Assembly (NCBI GenBank): GCA_947474755.1
Contig: CANJJE010000002.1
Location: 1 to 64,000 of the forward strand
Reading direction: 5' to 3'
Length of the DNA: 64,000 bases
DNA from: Burkholderiales bacterium
GTDB taxonomy: Bacteria > Pseudomonadota > Gammaproteobacteria > Burkholderiales > Burkholderiaceae_C
A model generated the notes under the pieces. The model saw only the letters and a program-made list of their open reading frames with translations, was not told the DNA's origin and ran no database searches. The position numbers were made by a program, and so were the translations under genes. This document shows positions 8,174 through 16,626 of the stretch, piece after piece. The first letter of the stretch is position 1. Each line of letters begins with the position of its first letter.

Positions 8174-9406
8174 TCAGACCGAGGCAGGCTCGGGGATAGA
8201 GATCGGTGCGCGACTGCTGCCCGAGCGCAACTCTTGCAAGCGCTGGAGAGCGGCTGGTACGCGAGGCAGAACTTCCTCGCCAACGCGCCAGGCCTCCTCA
8301 AGGTGCGGATTGCTCGCGAGAACAAAGTGCGTCGCACCGATGTCGATGTACTCAGCCAGCCGCTCGGCGATGCTGCTGTAGCTGCCGATCAAGCCGCAGC
8401 TGGGACCGCCTCGCAACAGCGAAAAGCCGGCCCACAGACTCGGCCCCACGATCAGGTCGTCGAACGATTTGCCAACGTAACCCTGGTGCATGGCCCACTG
8501 GCGCTGCGCACCGGCCGACTCGGTACTCGGCGCGCGAGGCTCACGTCCGAGGTCAGCGAACTGCTTCAGTGTGGAGGCGGTCGCGGTCTCATGGAGCCTT
8601 CGGGCTTCGCCCCACGCTTCCTCGTCTGTCTCGCGGGCAATGATGTCGACTCGCACGCCGAACTTCATCTGGTCTTCCCGACCGGCACTGCGGGCCGCCG
8701 CGCGGGCCGCTTCGAACTGCTGCCGATTGCCTTCGAGTGGCTCCGCCCAGACGAGATAGACATCAGCATGCGCACCCGACACGGCCAACGCAGGCTCGGA
8801 AGAGCCGACCAGGAAAGTGCGTGGAATGGGCTGCTCGCGAAGCGGCGACTTCAGTCCGCCGTTGTCGATGCGGTAGAGCTCACCATGATGCGAATAGGGC
8901 GCACTTTGCCAATAGCCCTTGACCACCTCGATCAGTTCGCCAGTGCGCGCATAGCGCCTGGCGTGATCGAGCTGGTCGCCGATGGCGCGCTGTGCTGCGG
9001 AATCACCGCCGGTGATCCAGTTGATGTCGATGCGTCCACCGCTGATGGCTTGCAGAGTGGCCGCCGTCTGCGCGAGGAAGTGAGGTTCGGTGTAGCCCGC
9101 CTGATGCGCCACCAGGAATCGCAGCCTGCGCGTTTCGCGCGCCAGCGCAGCGGCGACGGTCCAGCTCTGGTAGCTGATCGCGCCGGTGGGCACCAGCGCG
9201 CCGGTGAAGCCTGCAATCTCGGCCGCACGGGCCACCTGCGACAGGTAGTCGATGTAGCCGAAGCCGTCCGGCTCGCCGTGGACCTGTCCGGGCGCCTTGC
9301 GCAGAGCCGCAGGCGTGCGATTCCATTCGCCCCGCGTGTGCTTGTCGTGTGCCTGCCGACCATCTCCGTGGGTGGGCAGGCGCCAGAAGTACTCGATGTC
9401 ACTCAT
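8174..9406 (-). CDS. SsuD-like FMNH2-dependent monooxygenase (luciferase-like)
   Basis: This 410-residue luciferase-like flavin monooxygenase begins with YFWRLPTHGDGR, the N-terminal strand typical of alkanesulfonate monooxygenase SsuD (FWFLPTHGDG in E. coli). Other family marks are FTGALVPTG, LVGSSEPALA, SLWAGFSLLRGG and the C-terminal HLEEAWRVGEEVLP. Enzymes of this family use reduced FMN and O2 to split a C-S bond, giving an aldehyde and sulfite. The start at 9406 gives a family-sized protein; the open frame continues upstream without homology. Two paralogues are at 17858 and 19038, and the FMN reductase SsuE is at 32604. A candidate sigma-54 promoter lies at 9453-9467. Confidence 0.88.
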   Translation of the reverse strand: MSDIEYFWRLPTHGDGRQAHDKHTRGEWNRTPAALRKAPGQVHGEPDGFGYIDYLSQVARAAEIAGFTGALVPTGAISYQSWTVAAALARETRRLRFLVAHQAGYTEPHFLAQTAATLQAISGGRIDINWITGGDSAAQRAIGDQLDHARRYARTGELIEVVKGYWQSAPYSHHGELYRIDNGGLKSPLREQPIPRTFLVGSSEPALAVSGAHADVYLVWAEPLEGNRQQFEAARAAARSAGREDQMKFGVRVDIIARETDEEAWGEARRLHETATASTLKQFADLGREPRAPSTESAGAQRQWAMHQGYVGKSFDDLIVGPSLWAGFSLLRGGPSCGLIGSYSSIAERLAEYIDIGATHFVLASNPHLEEAWRVGEEVLPRVPAALQRLQELRSGSSRAPISIPEPASV

Positions 9407-9452
9407 CAGATGAACCTTTGTGGATTGATGGGGGCCGCCAGATGCCCTGAGT

Positions 9453-9467
9453 GCAGGCTTCATGCCC
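9453..9467 (-). promoter_or_regulatory. Candidate sigma-54 promoter before third monooxygenase gene
   Basis: The minus strand reads GGGCATGAAGCCTGC, against the consensus TGGCACGNNNNTTGC: the GG and GC doublets are present at the right spacing, but three other positions deviate. Transcription would start about 35 bases before the start codon at 9406. This is the weakest of five such sites in the island. Confidence 0.35.
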
Positions 9468-9545
9468 GGATGAAAGCCGCGGCAAGTGCTTGATTCGATT
9501 GACTTTCCCGAGGTGTCACACGGCAAGGCTGCTGCGCGGCGCGCT

Positions 9546-9585
9546 GAGAGTGCTGCTGCGCTGCTCGCAGCGCAGCAGCACTCTC
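9546..9585. repeat. Perfect 18-base-pair palindrome with 4-base loop
   Basis: Arms 9546-9563 and 9568-9585 are exact complements (left arm GAGAGTGCTGCTGCGCTG, loop CTCG). It sits six bases after the stop of the binding-protein gene. There is no T tract on the minus strand, so a simple rho-independent terminator is unlikely. It lies about 110 bases upstream of the candidate sigma-54 promoter at 9453 and contains TGCTGC/GCAGCA, so it may be an activator site or an mRNA-stabilising hairpin. Confidence 0.8.
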
Positions 9586-9591
9586 GAGGTC

Positions 9592-10683
9592 CTAGGCAGC
9601 CTTGTGGCGAACGAGCGGCACCGGTTCCCACCAGCCCTCGATCTGCAATTCCTTCAGCGCCGCTTGCGTGAAGCGGCGATCGAACCAGGTGTTCACGTCG
9701 ACGGGCCGGCTGATGAGCTTCTGCTCCAGTGCAAACGCAACGGTGCGCCTGTAGTGGTCGGGCACCACCTCGTTGTAGAGGACCGACCAGCGGTTCTTCC
9801 AGTCGACGCGGCGATCCGCATAGCTTCGGCGCACCACGCTCTCCGGCGTGCCGTTGTTCGTCGCGACGCGGATCATGGCCTCCTCGTTCTCGGCCCTGGA
9901 AGCCCAGTGCGCGGCCTTCACATAGGCCGTGACCACGGTCTGGGTGAGATCGGGCCATCGATCGACGAAGCTTCTGGCAACGAAGAAGTCGGTGCGCGTC
10001 TTCCAGCCCGGGTCCGCATCCAGGGTGCTCCAGATGATCCGGCCCACCTTGCGGTCCTCCAGCAGGTACGCGCTGGTGGTCGTGAACATGGCGTCCATCT
10101 TGCGCGAGGCGATGGCCGCCATGCCTGCCTCCGGATTGATGTTGAACAGCTTGAAGTCGCTGTACTTCAGGCCTTGGCTGTGCAGCAGACGCACCAGCGG
10201 CATCTCCCAGGGTCGGCCACGATGGATTGCGAGCTTCTTGCCTTTCAAGTCATTGATTGAACGCGCGGGTGAGTCGATGGGAACCACCAGGAATCCCTCA
10301 CCCGTGCCCAGACCATGTGGCATCACGAGACGGGTCTCGACACCACCGGCGTTCAGGATTGCCGAAGGCAGATCGCCATACCCCGCAAAGTCGACGCTGC
10401 CGTTGGCAAAGCCCTCGTTGATCATCGGACCCGTGGCCGAATGCGCGGTACTGAACCATTCCAGGCCGACACCACGCGCAGCGAGTTGCTTCGCCAGCCA
10501 GCCTTGCTCGGCCACCACATGCCCCAGGCCACTCAAGCGCAGCTTGCCGTTGTCATAAGAGGCGCCTCCGGCAATGCGTATCGCCTTCGGCAAGCGGGTC
10601 CCCTGGGCACTCAGCGTGGGCATGAAGCCGCCCAGCAGAGCGGCCGCACCAGCATGCAAGGCGTGTCGGCGATTGGCATCCAT
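9592..10683 (-). CDS. Sulfonate-type ABC transporter substrate-binding protein
   Basis: This 363-residue periplasmic binding protein of the SsuA/TauA/NitT class has an N-terminal export signal (RRHALHAGAAALLGGF, possibly Tat-type). Family features are IRIAGGASYDNGKLR, INEGFANGSVDFAGYGDLPS and a late NTWFDRRF. A GGGGAGGTC ribosome-binding site precedes the start at 10683. It follows the first dszB-like gene by 17 bases. It is the only solute-binding protein with a signal peptide in the island, so it should serve the SsuB ATPase (14521) and the two SsuC permeases (20191, 20973). The ligand is probably an organosulfonate or related compound; the exact one is unknown. Confidence 0.85.
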   Translation of the reverse strand: MDANRRHALHAGAAALLGGFMPTLSAQGTRLPKAIRIAGGASYDNGKLRLSGLGHVVAEQGWLAKQLAARGVGLEWFSTAHSATGPMINEGFANGSVDFAGYGDLPSAILNAGGVETRLVMPHGLGTGEGFLVVPIDSPARSINDLKGKKLAIHRGRPWEMPLVRLLHSQGLKYSDFKLFNINPEAGMAAIASRKMDAMFTTTSAYLLEDRKVGRIIWSTLDADPGWKTRTDFFVARSFVDRWPDLTQTVVTAYVKAAHWASRAENEEAMIRVATNNGTPESVVRRSYADRRVDWKNRWSVLYNEVVPDHYRRTVAFALEQKLISRPVDVNTWFDRRFTQAALKELQIEGWWEPVPLVRHKAA

Positions 10684-10700
10684 GGTTGACCTCCCCGTCG

Positions 10701-11771
10701 TCAGGCAGCGACTGCTTCGGCAGACTGGGCACGCTGTTCGAGACTCGCCAGTGGCTGCGGTTCGATCCAGTCGGCGATGCTGAAATCCGCTTTCAGGAAG
10801 CCGTGCTTCAGCAGGAAGTCCTTGAACACGGTGAGCCCCCGGACCGAGCGCTCGGACAGGTCCACGCCCAGATGCTCATGGACGTCGTTGCCATAGGCGA
10901 AGCGCACCCACGGTTCGGTCCAGTTGGTTTCTGCGGCGATCTGGGTGACCGCCTGCGCCGGGTTGCGTCTCGCCCAGGCACCCACGTCCACCACGCGCGA
11001 GAGGAACCGACGCACGAGTTCGGGATGCTCGCGCAGTGTCGCGCCATTGATCGTCAGCGGCCGAGGCGCGCAGTTGTTGATTCGCACGTAGGAGTCTGGG
11101 TGAAATCCCAGATCAACAACAACCTGGGCGCCCAGCAGGTGGGCCGTCTCGGCGCCACGCACGTCCTTGACGTAGATCGCGTCCACCTCGCCGCGCACCA
11201 GGGCGAGGGCCGCTTCGGTATAGCTGTGCGGATGCTTGCGACGAACGGCCGTGTCCGGCGCTGCGACGCTCGCATCGGCGCCGCGCTTTCGCCCGGCGAT
11301 ATCGACCCACTGTGCGTCGTCTTGGCCAAGACCGGCGAGCTCCAGCGCCACCAGGAAGCCGCGAAGCGCAGAGGCCCGGGCCACATCGACACTCTCCGGC
11401 CGATCTGCACGGTCGGCTCGCACAGGCAGGCCGAGCCGTCGGCCCTTCAGGTCCTTCGGCGCATGAATGCCCGAGCCGGGCAACGCAATGATGGCCTGGT
11501 ACTCGTCGATCCAGGATATGGCAATCACGCGAGTGTCCTGTCCCCTGGCGCGAGCCCAGATCGGTGGCACTGCGCCACCGAGACGGAACGAGTGAGGCAG
11601 CGTGTGCTCGAAGTGCGAGGCCTGCTGGGCCGGATCACTTGACTCCTGCAGCGACTGGATCGCAATGCCATCGCCGGCAAATTCGTCGCGGTAGAAGCCC
11701 AATTGGGCGCCAACGCCGAGCGGCGTGGGGATGCTGCAACGCGTGTACCAAAGGGCTAGAGGTTGGCTCAT
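10701..11771 (-). CDS. DszB-like sulfinate desulfinase homologue with intact catalytic residues
   Basis: This 356-residue protein has a periplasmic-binding-protein fold but no signal peptide, so it should act in the cytoplasm. It resembles 2'-hydroxybiphenyl-2-sulfinate desulfinase DszB, whose catalytic Cys27, His60 and Arg70 correspond here to Cys12 (WYTRCSIP), His53 (ASHFEH) and Arg63 (SFRLGGAVPP). The His-to-Arg spacing of ten residues is the same. Later similarity includes EVDAIYVKD, VVVDLGF, VDVGAWARR, QIAAET and FLLKHGFL. AGGAGA stands six bases before the start. It is likely to be annotated automatically as an ABC binding protein. Predicted role: release of sulfite from a sulfinate made by a flavin monooxygenase. 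Substrate unknown. Confidence 0.75.
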   Translation of the reverse strand: MSQPLALWYTRCSIPTPLGVGAQLGFYRDEFAGDGIAIQSLQESSDPAQQASHFEHTLPHSFRLGGAVPPIWARARGQDTRVIAISWIDEYQAIIALPGSGIHAPKDLKGRRLGLPVRADRADRPESVDVARASALRGFLVALELAGLGQDDAQWVDIAGRKRGADASVAAPDTAVRRKHPHSYTEAALALVRGEVDAIYVKDVRGAETAHLLGAQVVVDLGFHPDSYVRINNCAPRPLTINGATLREHPELVRRFLSRVVDVGAWARRNPAQAVTQIAAETNWTEPWVRFAYGNDVHEHLGVDLSERSVRGLTVFKDFLLKHGFLKADFSIADWIEPQPLASLEQRAQSAEAVAA

Positions 11772-11795
11772 GGTCAGTCTCCTGGTCGTGGGTTG

Positions 11796-14084
11796 TTAGA
11801 AACGCATTGAAGCGGCGACGCCAAAGCTTCGTGGCAGGCCGTAGACCTGACGCGTGACGCCCGCAGTGGTGTTGGTCGCCAGCCTGGAATACAGCGAATC
11901 GGTGAGATTGCGCACGTAGGCGCTGACCTCGGTCTTGCCATCAGCCGTCCGGAAGAACACGCGTGCGTTGGCGAGCTCATACGACTTCTGCTTCAGGGTC
12001 GGCGTTTCCTGATCGACCGCGTTGAAATACTGCTTGCTGCGCCAGCTGAGATCACCACCGATACCGACCAGGCCGCCGCTCGGCAGAGGGACGCTGTATT
12101 CGCCATCAATCCCATAGCTGACTTCGGGCGAGCGAGTGAACCGATTGCCGCTGGCCTTGATCGTCTGGCCTGACGCACTGGATTCGTAGTTGGTGTACCT
12201 GGTCTTCAGCAGACCGAGGTTCGCACCCAGCCTCCAGCGCTTGCTGGGCGACCAGGCGAGTTCGAACTCGGCGCCGCGTGACCATCCCGATGCAGCGTTT
12301 TCCTGAACCTGCTGTGTCGTCGGTGGATTGCTTCCCGGCACCGGCAGCAAGACACCGACGATGATGTTCTTGTAGTCGTAGTTGAAGATCGCCGTATTGA
12401 ATGTCAGCGTCCCGTTGAGCCATTGCGTCTTCAGTCCGAGCTCGGTGGCGTTCAGCGTTTCGGGATCGAGCTGCGTGATGGTGTTGGCATTCGACACCAC
12501 GAAGCCGCCCGCGCGGAAGCCGTGTGCATAACGCAGGTAGACATTGGCGTTCTCGTTGATCTTGATCTGCGGCGTCACGTCATAGGTGAACTCGCTCCAC
12601 GACTTCCTGTCGGCATAGGTCTTGGGCGCATTCAGCGCGCTCACACCCGCAGGCAGCCACCACTGTGTGTTTCCGGTGAAGGTTGCCGAGGAAGGTGCCG
12701 CCGTGAAGTCCAGATCGAAGGTCTTCTTCTCCCAGCTCTGGCGTACCCCGGCACCTATGGAGAACGTTTCGTTGAAGCGATAGGTTCCCGCGGCAAACAC
12801 CGCATGACTCTTGGTGCCCTGGTCGTAATCGGTGATGTCGAAGCTCCTGGGGCTGGCATTGGCGGGGTTCGTGCTGGAGGCGCCCGCCACACGGTCCCGA
12901 CGGGCTGCAGTGCTGGCCCGAAGGTCCTCTTCGAAGTAGTAGCCGCCCAGGATCCAGTCGTACGACTTGTGTTTTGGCGAGGCCAGCCGAAGTTCCTGGG
13001 TGGTCTGTCGGCTGTCCGAGGTGGCGCGGCTTCTGGAGACATCGACTGCGATCGGCGAGCCCGTGCTGAGCACCCGGCTGCCGGTGTCATGGGCGGTGAT
13101 CGAAGTCAGCGTGTAGCCACCCAGATTCCAGTTGATGCGCACGCTGCCTCCATCGCTGTCGAGGTCTTCGCCGAACTCACCTGCCTGAGCAATCTCGCGG
13201 CGCCCTTTGAGCGGCCCGGCGTACAGCGGATTGCGTACCGTCTGCTTCGGGTCGATCACATAGAACGAGGGCGCCTTGTCGCCGTTGAGGCGACGCGCCT
13301 TGAGCGCGAATGTGGCGTCGATGTCATCGTTGACCAGCCAGAGCAACTGTCCGCGAACGGCCGAGTCAGCGACCGAACCATCCTTGTTGCCGGTCGCTGT
13401 GTTGCGCACCCAACCGCCGCGCTTCTCGTCATAGAACGAGATGCGTGCCGCAAGTACCCCATCCACCAAGCCGCCACCGATGGCACCCTGAACCGCACGC
13501 TCCTTGTCTTCACCCAGACCAATCCGGGCGTAGCTGTCACTCTTGAAGGACGGGCGCTTGGAAAGATAGTGAATGGCACCGCCGGTGGTGTTCTTGCCCC
13601 ACAGCGTTCCCTGTGGGCCACGCAGCACTTCGACGCGCTGCGTATCGAACAGCGGAAAGCCCTGGATGTAGACGTTGTTCAGGTAGACATCGTCGTGATA
13701 GATACCGATCGGGCTGACCGTGGAAGCAGCGACCTCGTTGGTTCCGATGCCGCGCAGGAACCATCGCGGTCGGGTACGGCCGTCGGTGGCTGACGCCTGC
13801 GCATTGGGGATGAACTGTGTGATGTCGTTGGCCGTCAACACACCATCGGACTTACTGAGCTTCTCTGCACCGATCACCGTGATGGCCACAGGCACCTCTT
13901 GCAGCTTCTGCTCACGCTTCTGCGCGGTAACCACCACCGATGACAAGCTGACGTCCGCTTCCGATTTCGGCGCCGATGCGGCCGACTCCACAGCGTTTGC
14001 CGATTGGGCCTGCGCATGGAAGCACTGAAAGCCGGCGACCAGAGCCAGGATCAGCGGGGTTGGATGGAAGTGGTGGGTCTGCAA
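11796..14084 (-). CDS. TonB-dependent outer-membrane receptor
   Basis: The product is about 762 residues: signal peptide (MQTHHFHPTPLILALVAGF), a TonB-box-like VVVTAQKR, plug domain with FLRGIGTNE, VEVLRGPQGTLWGKN and TTGGAIHYLSKRP, then a large beta barrel ending in a terminal Phe (AASMRF). The preferred start is TTG at 14084 because AGGAGAG lies six bases upstream. An ATG at 14108 has no ribosome-binding site and would add eight residues before the signal peptide. It begins the minus-strand unit that continues with the dszB-like gene 25 bases downstream, so it probably imports an organosulfur compound. The Ton energiser at 22680-25122 is a natural partner. Confidence 0.88.
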   Translation of the reverse strand: MQTHHFHPTPLILALVAGFQCFHAQAQSANAVESAASAPKSEADVSLSSVVVTAQKREQKLQEVPVAITVIGAEKLSKSDGVLTANDITQFIPNAQASATDGRTRPRWFLRGIGTNEVAASTVSPIGIYHDDVYLNNVYIQGFPLFDTQRVEVLRGPQGTLWGKNTTGGAIHYLSKRPSFKSDSYARIGLGEDKERAVQGAIGGGLVDGVLAARISFYDEKRGGWVRNTATGNKDGSVADSAVRGQLLWLVNDDIDATFALKARRLNGDKAPSFYVIDPKQTVRNPLYAGPLKGRREIAQAGEFGEDLDSDGGSVRINWNLGGYTLTSITAHDTGSRVLSTGSPIAVDVSRSRATSDSRQTTQELRLASPKHKSYDWILGGYYFEEDLRASTAARRDRVAGASSTNPANASPRSFDITDYDQGTKSHAVFAAGTYRFNETFSIGAGVRQSWEKKTFDLDFTAAPSSATFTGNTQWWLPAGVSALNAPKTYADRKSWSEFTYDVTPQIKINENANVYLRYAHGFRAGGFVVSNANTITQLDPETLNATELGLKTQWLNGTLTFNTAIFNYDYKNIIVGVLLPVPGSNPPTTQQVQENAASGWSRGAEFELAWSPSKRWRLGANLGLLKTRYTNYESSASGQTIKASGNRFTRSPEVSYGIDGEYSVPLPSGGLVGIGGDLSWRSKQYFNAVDQETPTLKQKSYELANARVFFRTADGKTEVSAYVRNLTDSLYSRLATNTTAGVTRQVYGLPRSFGVAASMRF

Positions 14085-14520
14085 GACGAACTCTCCTGAC
14101 AAGGGCATGCGTGTGATGTGTGACTTCAGCCTCAAGGTCTTGATGGCTGTGCCCACTGATGCGCAAGCGACATGCCCTCCTGGTGATCGCCATGCAGTCC
14201 CCGCAGATGCTTCTGCGAAGGCTGATTTGTTCAACGTTGACAGGGGCTTGCGCCAGTTGTCATGGCACACCGCGCGGTGGTTGGGGGACGTTGCGATGTC
14301 ATGCTGCTGCTGCGCATCCAGCAACACGCCGACAGGCGCTGCGCATCCTGTCTTGAGCGATGTGCGCCCCAGGTCGCGGGAACCCGCGGTCAGGCAGGCT
14401 GCACAGGGGCCCTGGATCGAGCCTCGCCATGAAGCAAAAGGGCTCCACACCTCGTTGCCGAGGGGCGGGGCCCGTCAGTTCATGGGGAGGTGCTTTTCAG
14501 CGCCCGTTGCAGGTGGTCAC
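14085..14520. other. Intergenic region before the TonB-receptor gene
   Basis: No gene is supported between the SsuB ATPase gene and the receptor gene. The stretch holds a candidate sigma-54 promoter at 14163-14177 and, near 14300-14330, a TGCTGCTGCTGCGC / CAGCA segment that resembles palindromes upstream of other island promoters. Confidence 0.5.
14163..14177 (-). promoter_or_regulatory. Candidate sigma-54 promoter of the TonB-receptor unit
   Basis: The minus strand reads GGGCATGTCGCTTGC. Compared with TGGCACGNNNNTTGC, only the first base and the C at position six differ; both GG and TTGC are kept at correct spacing. The start of transcription would fall near 14151, leaving a leader of about 65 bases before the TTG start codon with its strong ribosome-binding site. 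Confidence 0.5.
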
Positions 14521-15381
14521 TCAGAGTGCGGGGACGTCCGTGAAATCGGACAGCACGTCTTCCTTGATTCGTTGGAACGCCTCGCTTGATCGAAGACGCG
14601 GACGCGGCAGTTGCACGCGAAGGACACGCTTGATGGTCCCCGGCCGAGCACTCATGACGATGATCCGGTCGGCCAGATACACCGCCTCCTCCACATCGTG
14701 TGTGACCAGAATCGTGGTCAGGCCGTCAATCTCCCACAGGCGCTGCAGCTCCTGTTGCAGCTTGAGCCGGGTCAGCGCGTCAAGCGCACCGAAGGGCTCA
14801 TCGAGCAGCAGCAACTGCGGGCGAAGGACCAGTGCCCGCGCAATCGCCACGCGCTGCGACATGCCTCCCGAGATCTGATGCGGATAGGCGTTCTCGAAGC
14901 CTCCGAGCCCCACCACCGCCAGCTGCTGCGCCACCCGCTCACGGCGCTCTGCCGGCCCCACCCGGGTGGCACCGAAGGCCAGCGCCACGTTCTCTTCCAC
15001 CGTCATCCAGGGGAACAGCCGATGCTCCTGGAAGACGATCCCGCGGTCCAGAGAGGGCTCCGTGACTCGCTGGCCTTGCCAGACGATGCTGCCCTCGTAC
15101 TGCGAGTCCAGGCCCGCGACCAATCGCAACAGCGTGGATTTCCCGCAGCCGCTGGCACCCACGATGGCGACGAATTCACCCTGCTCCACATCGATCGAGA
15201 TGTTCTTCAGAACCTCCAGCGGCCTTCCTTCGAGCGGGTAGCGCTTGCCCACCGCATCGATGCGCAAGGCCACGCTGGGCGCGGCAACCGCCCGGGGCAG
15301 GTCGATCACGGGAGCCAGGTGGTGCGGCACGGGCTCTGCAGCCTCCATGTGAAAGCGCAACGACGCGCCAGGGGATTTCAT
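14521..15381 (-). CDS. ssuB: Sulfonate ABC transporter ATPase (SsuB-like)
   Basis: This 286-residue cytoplasmic ATPase of the nitrate/sulfonate/taurine import class has Walker A GASGCGKST, a Q-loop QEHRLFPWMTVEENV, signature SGGMSQR, Walker B LLLLDEPFGALDALTR and switch VTHDVEEAVYLADR. About 40 residues precede the ABC core. GGAGAG lies before the start at 15381, which fixes the N terminus; the open frame extends upstream without homology. It follows the second dszB-like gene by 25 bases. It should power the two permeases encoded at 20191-21734. Confidence 0.88.
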   Translation of the reverse strand: MKSPGASLRFHMEAAEPVPHHLAPVIDLPRAVAAPSVALRIDAVGKRYPLEGRPLEVLKNISIDVEQGEFVAIVGASGCGKSTLLRLVAGLDSQYEGSIVWQGQRVTEPSLDRGIVFQEHRLFPWMTVEENVALAFGATRVGPAERRERVAQQLAVVGLGGFENAYPHQISGGMSQRVAIARALVLRPQLLLLDEPFGALDALTRLKLQQELQRLWEIDGLTTILVTHDVEEAVYLADRIIVMSARPGTIKRVLRVQLPRPRLRSSEAFQRIKEDVLSDFTDVPAL

Positions 15382-15406
15382 CTTCTCTCTCCTGCTTGGG
15401 GACGGT

Positions 15407-16483
15407 TCACAGCACCTGAAGGGCCTGGTCTGCAACGCGCTCGCGAGCCGCCGCCAGAGGACCCGGATCGATCCAGGCACGAACATCGAAGCCCTTGTTG
15501 ATGAAGCCCCACTCGCGCAGAAAGTGCTGATGGGATTCGAGGGCCTGCACTGATCGAGATGCGAGATCCGTGACCAGGTGCCGGTGTACGTCGATGCCGT
15601 AGGCCTCGTGCACGAACTCTTCCGAGGCCTGCGTCTCGCGGCTGATGTATGCCGCTGTCTCGCGAGGGTGCGTTGCAGCCCACTGACCGGCGGCGAGGAT
15701 CCGCGCGAGGAACCGTTCCACGACCTCGGGGTGTGTCTGGAGCAGTTCTTCATCCACCGTGATGGGGCGGGGGGTCCCGGTATGGACCTGCGCCATGGGA
15801 TCCGGGTGCACGCGCAGGTCCTGAACGATGTGGCCGTGCACGATGTGCGCCGCCCGCAGGCCCCGAGCACCCTTCACGTAGACCGCGTCGACCTCATGGC
15901 GCAACAGCGCCCCGATCTGTCTGGCGTACTCGCCAAAGACACCCGGAGGCGCGGCACGCACCGTTGAATCAGAGCCCGCCCCATGGGCAGCGGCAACGGG
16001 CCGGGGTTGCCAGTAGCGATCGGCGGCCACGTCAACGAATCGGACATCCTTGGGCTGGAGGCCGGCACCGGCCAGCGTGACCAGGAAGCCGTGCAGCGCC
16101 TCGGAGCGACGCCCATCCACCGAGCTGTCGTAGACCGGCAGGGCCACGCGTCGACCTGCCAGATGAGCGGGGACCTCGATGCCGCGTCCTGGCAGGCTCA
16201 CGATGGCCTGAAACTCGTTCATCCAGCTCAGACCGATCACACGGGTGCGGGCACCGCGCGAGCGAGCCCAGATCGCAGGCACATTGCCACCCTGTCGAAT
16301 CGAGTTCGGCAGGTGGTGATCGAGATGTGAATCGCGCAAGGTCAGGTCGACGCTGTCCTGAACGGTGAACACGCGAATGCCGTCATCGCGGAACTCGTCA
16401 ATGAACCAGCCCAACTGTGCCGCGAGACCCAGCGGACACGGGTGCGGGCTGCGGGAGTACCAGAGGATTTCGAGAGGAGTCAT
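15407..16483 (-). CDS. DszB-like protein lacking the catalytic cysteine
   Basis: This is a paralogue of the protein encoded at 10701-11771, with the same residue numbering when started at 16483. His53 (DSHLDHH) and Arg63 (SIRQGGNVPA) of the DszB triad are kept, but the nucleophile position carries Ser12 (WYSRSPHP); a Cys follows four residues later (Cys16). In DszB the Cys is essential, so this copy may bind rather than cleave a sulfinate, or use Cys16. It has no signal peptide and is therefore unlikely to be a periplasmic binding protein. ATGs at 16489 and 16507 are alternative starts; none has a clear ribosome-binding site. It is transcribed toward ssuB. Confidence 0.72.
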   Translation of the reverse strand: MTPLEILWYSRSPHPCPLGLAAQLGWFIDEFRDDGIRVFTVQDSVDLTLRDSHLDHHLPNSIRQGGNVPAIWARSRGARTRVIGLSWMNEFQAIVSLPGRGIEVPAHLAGRRVALPVYDSSVDGRRSEALHGFLVTLAGAGLQPKDVRFVDVAADRYWQPRPVAAAHGAGSDSTVRAAPPGVFGEYARQIGALLRHEVDAVYVKGARGLRAAHIVHGHIVQDLRVHPDPMAQVHTGTPRPITVDEELLQTHPEVVERFLARILAAGQWAATHPRETAAYISRETQASEEFVHEAYGIDVHRHLVTDLASRSVQALESHQHFLREWGFINKGFDVRAWIDPGPLAAARERVADQALQVL

Positions 16484-16495
16484 GTTCATTGAGGG

Positions 16496-16511
16496 TGCAA
16501 TCCACATGCCA
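16496..16511 (-). promoter_or_regulatory. Candidate sigma-54 promoter before second dszB-like gene
   Basis: The minus strand reads TGGCATGTGGATTGCA, one mismatch from TGGCACGNNNNTTGCA. The -12 GC ends 14 bases before the ATG at 16483, so the transcript would be leaderless or nearly so. That fits the lack of a ribosome-binding site but is unusual. CTTGATCG/CGATCAAG and CAGCA/TGCTG inverted repeats lie upstream (16556-16610). Confidence 0.5.
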
Positions 16512-16626
16512 CCAGGCAGGCCCCGGGGTTGCCCGGCTGGCGAGCGCTTCAGGGCCTTGATCGCTGGCTCTACCTCAGCAAGAACTGCTGGCGAGATGCA
16601 CTCGATCAAGCAGCCAGGCGTTGGCG

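Noticed and set aside
10701-11771. Reading as a periplasmic ABC substrate-binding protein
   Set aside because: No signal peptide, and the DszB Cys, His and Arg positions are matched; a cytoplasmic desulfinase-like role fits better.
12423-13793. Long plus-strand open frame opposite the TonB-receptor gene
   Set aside because: Antisense shadow caused by high GC; no recognisable domain, while the minus strand encodes a clear receptor.
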